A stretch of DNA of 7,592 bases from Planctomycetota bacterium (GTDB taxonomy: Bacteria > Planctomycetota > UBA1135 > GCA-002686595): NCBI GenBank assembly GCA_013140785.1, contig JABFRZ010000457.1, positions 1-7,592 of the forward strand, in the 5' to 3' direction. Shown here piece after piece: positions 1 to 4,889 of this stretch. The position numbers were made by a program, and so were the translations under genes. Numbering within the stretch: the stretch's first letter is position 1; each line of letters opens with the position of its first letter. The notes beneath the pieces are model-generated. The model searched no databases. It was given only the letters and a program-made list of their open reading frames with translations, and had not been told where the DNA came from.

Positions 1-93
1 CCGCGCGAGGTGGCGCTGGCGCGTTACACCTGGGCTCGCAATGCCGAGGAAGTCGAGCGCCTCGCGCGGCGCGCGCTGGAGCGCGGGCGCTGA
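1..93 (+). CDS. Probable glycosyltransferase, C-terminal fragment (5' end outside window)
   Basis: The reading frame is open from the first base and ends at TGA 91-93, giving 30 residues (begins PREVALARYTWARNAEEVER). A hydrophobic/aromatic segment, then W-x-R-N-A-E-x-V and a basic helix, is how many group-1 (GT4-type) glycosyltransferases end, where a final helix reading roughly 'fsWe.na..l..ly' packs back on the N-terminal domain. The next gene begins within about 8 bp and is a methyltransferase of a type common in surface-polysaccharide clusters, which supports the call. Only the tail is visible, with no catalytic residues, so another helical C-terminus is possible. Confidence 0.42.
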   Translation, partial: PREVALARYTWARNAEEVERLARRALERGR

Positions 94-100
94 TCCACCC

Positions 101-1048
101 TTGCTGAAACCCCTGCTCCTCGGACTGGCCGCGCGTGTCCCGGGCCTGAACCAGCGCGTCGTCAATCGCGGTACGGGCGGGACGAACCGAGCCGAATACT
201 GCTACGGCGTGTGGCTGAAGCACCTGGTGCTGCTCCAGGAGCGTGGCTTCGAAGGCGTGCCGCGCACGCTCGGTGAGCTCGGGCCCGGCGACTCGCTGGG
301 CGTCGGGCTCGCGGCGCTGCTGTCGGGGGCCGAGACCTACTTCGCGCTCGACGTGAAGCCTTACGCCACGCTCGCGGCGAACGAGTCCATCCTGGAGGAG
401 CTGATCGAGCTCTTCGCGCGGCGCGCGCCGCGGCCGACCCGGGGTTGGCCAGACTTCGATGCACTCCTGGACGCGCGCCTCTTCCCGAGCCACGTCCTCG
501 GCGAAGAACACCTGCGACGAACACTGGCGCCCGAACGTCTGGCGGCGCTGCGCGCGGCGCTGCGGAGTGGAAGCTCGTCGGACGGCACGCTCACGATCGT
601 CTACAAGGCGCCGTGGAGCAGCAGCGAGGTCGTCGCGCGCGACTCGCTGGACCTCTTGCTCTCGCACTCCGTCATGGAGCACGTCGAGGACATCGGCGAC
701 GCCTACCGCGCGTGCTCGGCCTGGCTGCGGCCGGGCGGCTGGATGTCGCACCAGATCGACTTCGGGTCCCATGGCCTGGCGCACGCGTGGAACGGCTGCT
801 GGGCCTACTCGTCCGAGCTGTGGTGGCGGCTCATCGCCGCGCGCCGCGACTGCAGGATCAATCGCCAGCCCGTGTCGGCGCACCTCCGCGAGCTGCGCGC
901 GAACGGCTTCGAGCCAGCCCTCGAGCTGCGCCACGCGCGCACGGACGGAATCGCGCGGGCGCGTCTCGCGCCGGCCTGGCGCCACCTGTCCGACGCCGAC
1001 CTGTGCTGCGCCGGCGTCTTCCTCCAAGCGCAGAAGCCGGCGAGCTGA
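101..1048 (+). CDS. Class I SAM-dependent methyltransferase, probably polysaccharide-associated
   Basis: A predicted cytoplasmic methyltransferase with a Rossmann-type SAM-binding fold. Counting from TTG 101, motif I is ELGPGDSLG (GPG at residues 61-63), the acidic end of strand 2 is in ALDVKPYA (D84), the post-motif/strand-4 region is DLLLSHSVMEHVED (about 184-197), and WLRPGGWMSHQIDFG (208-222) is the usual helix-turn before strand 5. About 100 residues separate D84 from strand 4, longer than in minimal methyltransferases, so there is an inserted region. The C-terminal part (W-W near the yse/W position, then INRQPVSAHLRELRANGFE) resembles methyltransferases of LPS or capsule clusters. The frame is also open to ATG 41, but that would overlap the upstream gene by 53 bp with unconserved-looking sequence, so I prefer TTG 101 (or CTG 104). 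No strong Shine-Dalgarno decides this. The acceptor substrate is unknown. Confidence 0.8.
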   Translation: MLKPLLLGLAARVPGLNQRVVNRGTGGTNRAEYCYGVWLKHLVLLQERGFEGVPRTLGELGPGDSLGVGLAALLSGAETYFALDVKPYATLAANESILEELIELFARRAPRPTRGWPDFDALLDARLFPSHVLGEEHLRRTLAPERLAALRAALRSGSSSDGTLTIVYKAPWSSSEVVARDSLDLLLSHSVMEHVEDIGDAYRACSAWLRPGGWMSHQIDFGSHGLAHAWNGCWAYSSELWWRLIAARRDCRINRQPVSAHLRELRANGFEPALELRHARTDGIARARLAPAWRHLSDADLCCAGVFLQAQKPAS

Positions 1049-1130
1049 GACCGGCGGGCTGAGACCGGGGCGGCTCGGTTTTCCGGCGACGGGCGCTTTC
1101 CCGTGGGGAGCGGTCGGCATACTCGCGCCG

Positions 1131-2393
1131 GTGCGCCTGCCACTCCACGTCCGCATCCTGATCGGGGCCGGGTTCGGGATGGGGCTCGGCGTGCTCGCCT
1201 TCCTCGTGCTGGGCGACTCCCCGGCGCTGGCCGGCTTCATCCGCTACGGGACCCAGCCGCTCGGACAGGTGTTCTTGCGGTTGCTCTTGATGCTGGTCGT
1301 GCCGCTGATCTTCGCCGCGCTCGTGCTGGGCGTCGCGGGGCTCGGCGACATGCGCAGCCTGGGACGGGTCGGGCTGAAGACGCTCGCGTACACGGTGTGC
1401 GTCTCGAGCATCGCGGTCCTGATCGGGCTCACGCTCGTGAACGTGCTGCGGCCCGGGGCAGGGCTCTCAGAGGAGACGCGCGCGCGCATGCTGAGCGGCG
1501 CGGCCGAGCGCGCGGCCGCGATCACCAGCGCGCCTGCGCCCAAGAGCGGCATCGAGCTCCTGGTGCAGATCGTGCCCGACAACCCGGTCAAGGCCGCGGC
1601 CAGCGGCGACATGCTGGCGCTGATGTTCTTCGCGCTGATGATCGGCGTGGGCGTGTGCCTGACGCGCACCGAGGCCGCGCGGCGCTTCGAGGAGGCGGTC
1701 CAGGGCCTGTACGACGTCAGCATGCGCCTGATCCACCTGGTGATCTCGATGGCGCCGATCGGCGTGGGCGCGCTGCTTTTCACGCTCACCGCGCAGCTCG
1801 GGCACGAGATCCTCGTGCAGCTCGCGCGCTACGTGGGCGTGGTGCTGCTGGCCCTCCTGCTGCACCAGTTCGTGGTGTACTCGCTGGCCGTGCGCTACCT
1901 CGGCGGCATGAGCCCGCTCGCCTTCTTCAAGGCCATCGAGTCGGCCATGGTCACGGCCTTCTCGACCGCCTCGAGCAACGCGACCCTGCCCACGGCGCTG
2001 CAGGTGGCCGAGGAGAACCTGAAGCTGCCCAGCCGCATCAGCCGCTTCGTGCTCACCATCGGCGCGACCGCGAACCAGAACGGCACGGCCCTGTTCGAGG
2101 GCGTCACGGTGCTGTTCCTGGCGCAGTTCTACGGGGTCGAGCTCGGCCTCGAGAAGCAGGCGCTCGTGCTCCTGATCTGCATCCTGGCCGGCATCGGCAC
2201 GGCCGGCGTTCCGGGTGGTTCGATCCCGGTCATCGCGGCCATCCTCGGGTTGGTAGGCGTGCCGGTGGAGGGGCTCGGGCTGATCCTGGGCGTGGATCGC
2301 TTCCTCGACATGTGTCGCACGGTGCTGAACGTCTCCGGCGACCTCGCCGCCGCGGTGGTCATCGCGCACAGCGAAGCTCGCGGCGGGCGCTGA
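1131..2393 (+). CDS. Dicarboxylate/amino acid:cation symporter (SDF/DAACS family)
   Basis: A 420-residue inner-membrane secondary transporter of the GltP/GltPh/DctA superfamily, predicted to import acidic amino acids or C4-dicarboxylates with cations. Length and hydrophobic pattern match the family (eight TM helices and two re-entrant hairpins). HP1 carries the Ser-rich signature SSNATLP (281-287), TM7 carries NQNGT (315-319) in place of the usual NMDGT, HP2 carries GIGTAGVPGGS (354-364), and TM8 carries VDRFLDMCRTVLNVSGD (388-404). In TM8, D389, D393, R396 and N400 correspond to GltPh D390, D394, R397 and N401, the substrate-binding and Na1 residues. GTG 1131 is chosen because it opens the conserved N-terminus (RLPLHVRILIGAGFG). 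The frame stays open far upstream, but that part overlaps the methyltransferase out of frame. The gap to the methyltransferase is 82 bp, so it may be a separate transcription unit. Substrate and coupling ion cannot be read with certainty; Na3-site ligands differ from GltPh. Confidence 0.93.
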   Translation: MRLPLHVRILIGAGFGMGLGVLAFLVLGDSPALAGFIRYGTQPLGQVFLRLLLMLVVPLIFAALVLGVAGLGDMRSLGRVGLKTLAYTVCVSSIAVLIGLTLVNVLRPGAGLSEETRARMLSGAAERAAAITSAPAPKSGIELLVQIVPDNPVKAAASGDMLALMFFALMIGVGVCLTRTEAARRFEEAVQGLYDVSMRLIHLVISMAPIGVGALLFTLTAQLGHEILVQLARYVGVVLLALLLHQFVVYSLAVRYLGGMSPLAFFKAIESAMVTAFSTASSNATLPTALQVAEENLKLPSRISRFVLTIGATANQNGTALFEGVTVLFLAQFYGVELGLEKQALVLLICILAGIGTAGVPGGSIPVIAAILGLVGVPVEGLGLILGVDRFLDMCRTVLNVSGDLAAAVVIAHSEARGGR

Positions 2394-2445
2394 GCTGTCA
2401 TCCACGAGCATTGGCTCGACGCTGGCGGCACAATCGGAGCCACAG

Positions 2446-3105
2446 ATGTCCCTCGAGCCGCTCGCATCCGTCGAACTCGTGGTCGAGCCCCATGCGCTGC
2501 TCTGCATGGCCGCCTTCACGAGCGTGTTCCCGCGCAGCCTGGGCGAGACGCCCGCGCCCACCTGGCTGACGGCGCTGCTCGCGCTCGCGTGCGACACACC
2601 CGTCCAGCGCGACGAGCCCACGCGCGAGGCCATCCGCGTGCTCCTGCGCAAGGGCGGCTACAAGCCCACCGGGCGCGGCAAGCCCTCGTCGGAGTACCTC
2701 GTGCGCGCCGCCGGCGAGGGCGCGCTCGGCTCGATCAACGCCGCCGTGGACGCTTGCAACGCAGTTTCGCTGGCCAGCGGTCTGCCGATCAGCGTGATCG
2801 ACCTGGACCGCGCGCGCGCGCCCTTCCGCATCGGTCTGGCCGAGAAGGAAACGAGCTACGTGTTCAACGCGAGCGGCCAGACGATCGACATCGAGGGCCT
2901 CTTGTGCCTGTTCGACGCCGACGGCGCGTGCGCCAACGCGGTCAAGGACGCGCAGCGCACCAAGACCTCGCCCGCCACCACGCGCACGCTCTCCTTGGTG
3001 TGGGGCGCGCGCGGGCTCGAGGAGCGCCTGGCGCACACGACGCGTTGGTACCGCGAGTTGCTGGAGCGCGCCGGCGCGCGCACGCAGGCCGTGCCCACGC
3101 CATGA
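2446..3105 (+). CDS. Free-standing B3/B4 tRNA-binding-domain protein (PheRS beta-like)
   Basis: A 219-residue protein whose centre (about 72-190) is a B3/B4 domain, the module that in phenylalanyl-tRNA synthetase beta subunits hydrolyses mischarged Tyr-tRNA(Phe). Diagnostic stretches are YKPTGRGKPSSEYLVRAA (72-89), SINAAVDACNAVSLASGLPI (96-115), the acidic DLDRARAPFRIGLA (119-132), IDIEGLLCLFDADG (147-160) and DAQRTKTSPATTRTLSLVWG (168-187). It lacks the rest of PheRS, so it belongs to the stand-alone group (B3/4 domain-containing proteins) for which trans-editing or amino-acid binding has been proposed but not generally proven. ATG 2446 is preceded by CGGAG at 2435-2439, a well-spaced ribosome binding site. 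The stop lies 10 bp before the carbamoyltransferase start, so the two are almost certainly co-transcribed. A role linked to arginine synthesis is inference only. Confidence 0.87.
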   Translation: MSLEPLASVELVVEPHALLCMAAFTSVFPRSLGETPAPTWLTALLALACDTPVQRDEPTREAIRVLLRKGGYKPTGRGKPSSEYLVRAAGEGALGSINAAVDACNAVSLASGLPISVIDLDRARAPFRIGLAEKETSYVFNASGQTIDIEGLLCLFDADGACANAVKDAQRTKTSPATTRTLSLVWGARGLEERLAHTTRWYRELLERAGARTQAVPTP

Positions 3106-3119
3106 GGGTCACACCATGA
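3102..3119 (+). promoter_or_regulatory. Translational-coupling junction and ribosome binding site of the carbamoyltransferase gene
   Basis: GAGG at 3104-3107 lies 8 nt before ATG 3116 and overlaps the TGA stop (3103-3105) of the B3/4 gene, so termination of one gene places ribosomes at the start of the next. A five-codon frame (ATG 3102 to TGA 3117-3119, peptide MRVTP) overlaps the first gene's stop and the second gene's start by ATGA at each end. The Shine-Dalgarno role is well supported; any role for the mini-frame is speculative. Confidence 0.5.
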
Positions 3120-4162
3120 ACGACCTGGCCGGACGCGACCTCCTGTCGTCGCTCGACTTCACGCCCGAGGAGGTGCGCGGCCTGCTCGCCTTCGCGCACG
3201 ACATCAAGCACGGACGCGTGCGTCCGGCCCTGGCGGGCAAGGTGGCGACGCTGCTGTTCTTCAATCCCTCGGTGCGCACGCGCGTCTCGTGCGAGTCGGC
3301 CCTGGCGCGCTTCGGCGGCACCGGCATCACGCTCGCGGCCGGCAAGGACACCTGGAACTTCGAGTGCCGCGAAGGCGTGGTGATGGACGGCGGCACGCAG
3401 GAGCACGTGCGCGAGCTGGCCCCCGTGCTCTCGCGCATGGGGCACTTCGTCGGCATCCGCAAGTCCGAGCTGATCACGGTGGGTCTCGACCCGGCCGCTT
3501 CGGGCGCGAGCTACGCCGAGCTCGCCAAGGACGAGTTCCTGCAGCGCTTCACCGAGTTCGCCGAGGTGCCCGTGATCAACCTGGAGTCGAACCGCTGGCA
3601 CCCGCTGCAAGGCCTGGCCGACGCCATGACGATCCAGGAGAAGCTGGCCGAGCCACGCGGCAAGAAGTACGTGCTGACCTGGACCTGGCACCCGAAAGCC
3701 CTGCCGGTCGCGACGCCCCACAGTCAGCTGATGGCGGCCGCCGACCTCGGCATGCGCGTGACGCTGCTGCACCCAGACGGCTTCGGGCTCGAGCCCGAGG
3801 TCGTGCGTCGCGCGCGCGCACGCGCCGAGGCGCAGGGCGGCAGCCTCGAGGAGAGCGACGACATCGCCGCGGCCATGAAGGGCGCGCACGTCGTGTGCGC
3901 CAAGGAGTGGGGCGCGCTCGCGCTCTACGGCCGGCCCGAGGAGGAACGACGCCAGAAGGAAGCCCTGCGCCAGACCTGGATCGTCGACGCCGACAAGCTG
4001 CGGCAGACCGACGACGCCTTCTTCCTGCACTGCCTGCCGGTGCGCCGCAACGTGGTGGTCGCGGATGCGGTCCTGAACTCGCAGCGCTCGGTCGTCGTGC
4101 AGCAGGCCGAAAATCGCCTGTGGACCGCGGCGGCGGTGTTCGGCGCCCTAGCAGCCCGTTGA
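3116..4162 (+). CDS. argF': N-acyl-ornithine carbamoyltransferase (AOTCase/SOTCase family)
   Basis: A 348-residue cytoplasmic transcarbamylase that should transfer a carbamoyl group from carbamoyl phosphate to an N2-acylated ornithine, giving N-acylcitrulline for arginine synthesis. The carbamoyl-phosphate loop is FFNPSVRTR (48-56), HPLQ is at 162-165, the HCLPVRRN signature is at 305-312, and KKYVLTWTWHPKALP (183-197) is typical of Xanthomonas AOTCase and Bacteroides SOTCase rather than ordinary ornithine carbamoyltransferase. The position that sets acyl specificity (Glu92 in X. campestris AOTCase, Pro90 in B. fragilis SOTCase, within D-G-x-x-x-E-H) is Gln95 here. The site matching the carboxylated Lys302 of the Xanthomonas enzyme is Val314. 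Acetyl versus succinyl preference is therefore undecided. The last codons (L-A-A-R-stop) lie inside the downstream inverted-repeat element, so the native C-terminus may have been replaced by a few residues. Confidence 0.9.
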   Translation: MNDLAGRDLLSSLDFTPEEVRGLLAFAHDIKHGRVRPALAGKVATLLFFNPSVRTRVSCESALARFGGTGITLAAGKDTWNFECREGVVMDGGTQEHVRELAPVLSRMGHFVGIRKSELITVGLDPAASGASYAELAKDEFLQRFTEFAEVPVINLESNRWHPLQGLADAMTIQEKLAEPRGKKYVLTWTWHPKALPVATPHSQLMAAADLGMRVTLLHPDGFGLEPEVVRRARARAEAQGGSLEESDDIAAAMKGAHVVCAKEWGALALYGRPEEERRQKEALRQTWIVDADKLRQTDDAFFLHCLPVRRNVVVADAVLNSQRSVVVQQAENRLWTAAAVFGALAAR

Positions 4163-4171
4163 AAAAGTCCC
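4147..4171 (+). repeat. Left terminal inverted repeat of the foldback element
   Basis: Pairs with 4317-4341 over 25 bp with a single mismatch. It contains CTAGCAGCCCGTTGA, which in the frame of the carbamoyltransferase reads L-A-A-R-stop and so ends that gene at 4160-4162. Confidence 0.85.
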
Positions 4172-4241
4172 TGCTGCGGCTGCGCGCGCTGGGACGATGC
4201 GGCGTCGCGCTCGACGTCCTGTATCAAGCCAGGCCGTGCTC

Positions 4242-4260
4242 GGCGGCCACAAAGGCCGCC
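4242..4260. repeat. Perfect 7-bp GC hairpin near the element centre
   Basis: GGCGGCC (4242-4248), loop ACAAA, GGCCGCC (4254-4260). Its centre (4251) lies within 7 bp of the element midpoint (4244), so it would be the apical loop of a long folded RNA or single-stranded DNA structure. There is no following U-tract, so it is not a canonical terminator on its own. Confidence 0.7.
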
Positions 4261-4316
4261 TGCGCCGTCTTTCTGTCGCGCTCCTTGCCTCGTCGCAGCG
4301 CGCTTCGCCTCGCGAC

Positions 4317-4341
4317 GGGACTTCTTCAACGGGCTGCTAGG
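4317..4341 (-). repeat. Right terminal inverted repeat of the foldback element
   Basis: Reverse complement of 4147-4171 with one mismatch. Read leftward, its outer CTAG supplies the TAG stop (4337-4339) of the YcxB-like gene. Confidence 0.85.
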
Positions 4342-4852
4342 CCGTCCTTGCGGCGGAGCCCGAAGCCCCGATCTTGCGCTGAGCGAGGTCCCGGAAGCGG
4401 CCGATCTCGGCGGCATCCTTGAAGGCGCGCTTCGGGAGGACCGTGTACATCCGCTTGCCGTAGCCGAGGAGAAAGACGCGCTCGCTCTCGAGAATCTGGA
4501 CGTAGTGCGACCAGGCAAGATGCGCGTCGACCGTCGAGGTCCTGAAGTGGATGCCGTCCTCGCTCAGCTCGAGCCGGTAGCGCTCTCTGAACTTGGGATT
4601 GCGGAGGAAGAAGACCCGAATCTGGAGCGGGCGGATCGAGAGGAGGTCGAACCATTCGAGCACCGCCAAGGGAAACGGAAGGAAGCACCACCAGCGCGGG
4701 CCGGCGGTCGTCAGGAGCGCGACTCCCGTCGACGCCAGCAGCACCGCGACGAACTTGTCGACCTTGGACAGAGCGCCCTGGGCGTACTCGAGCCGGTCGG
4801 CGTGCAGATGATCCGACAGCGAGGGGACGAACTCGAGGACGATCGCTTCCAC
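4337..4852 (-). CDS. Small membrane protein with C-terminal YcxB-like domain
   Basis: A 171-residue protein starting at GTG 4852-4850. An N-terminal amphipathic segment is followed by two closely spaced hydrophobic helices (about 33-50 and 53-72), then positive residues and a soluble domain. Residues about 95-160 (LELSEDGIHFRTST, then HLAWSHYVQILESERVFLL, then YTVLPKRAF at 136-144) match the YcxB-like pattern: a small beta-rich domain with a central conserved W and a terminal 'PKRAF' strand. Function of this family is unknown; members are usually two-TM proteins with the domain in the cytoplasm. It is the last gene of a probable leftward operon, 37 bp after the zincin gene. No clear Shine-Dalgarno precedes the GTG. 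Its stop codon lies in the right end of the foldback element, so the natural C-terminus past GASGSAART may be lost. Confidence 0.75.
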   Translation of the reverse strand: MEAIVLEFVPSLSDHLHADRLEYAQGALSKVDKFVAVLLASTGVALLTTAGPRWWCFLPFPLAVLEWFDLLSIRPLQIRVFFLRNPKFRERYRLELSEDGIHFRTSTVDAHLAWSHYVQILESERVFLLGYGKRMYTVLPKRAFKDAAEIGRFRDLAQRKIGASGSAARTA

Positions 4853-4889
4853 GCTACGGCGTGCTCGGGTAACGGGGCACGCGACGAAC

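Larger units (their letters stand above)
4147..4341. mobile_element. MITE/REP-like foldback element between convergent genes
   Basis: A 195-bp element bounded by 25-bp terminal inverted repeats (4147-4171 and 4317-4341) that differ at one base (GTTGAAAAAG against GTTGAAGAAG read inward). Both ends contain CTAG (4148-4151 and 4337-4340), which may be the outermost part of the repeat or a 4-bp palindromic target duplication. Inside the ends the symmetry continues imperfectly (a GCGCGCTG-G-GACGA block on each arm) up to a perfect apical hairpin at 4242-4260. It has no plausible transposase, so it would be mobilised in trans or be a REP-like repeat. It fills the whole space between two convergent genes and contributes the stop codon of each. 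From memory, AGCCCGTTGAAAAAG-type ends recur in GC-rich environmental genomes, but I cannot assign an IS family. A bidirectional terminator role is possible. Confidence 0.72.

Noticed and set aside
1089..1104. Possible terminator hairpin ACGGG-CGCTTT-CCCGT before the symporter
   Set aside because: Only a 5-bp stem with no U-tract; too weak to call.
459..1130. Upstream extension of the symporter frame to ATG 459 (about 224 extra residues)
   Set aside because: It overlaps the methyltransferase in another frame and reads as Arg/Ser/Thr-rich shadow sequence; the family N-terminus begins at GTG 1131.
1467..2651. 394-residue antisense frame across the symporter and the B3/4 gene
   Set aside because: His/Arg/Glu-rich composition typical of antisense reading of GC-rich coding DNA, and it spans two real genes.
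2942..4030. 362-residue antisense frame opposite argF'
   Set aside because: Mirror of a well-supported gene; no recognisable domain.
4163..4422. Plus-strand frame running through the foldback element as a possible small protein
   Set aside because: It is the one phase left open by the element's ends; its content is low-complexity Arg/Ala/Leu and it continues antisense into the YcxB-like gene.
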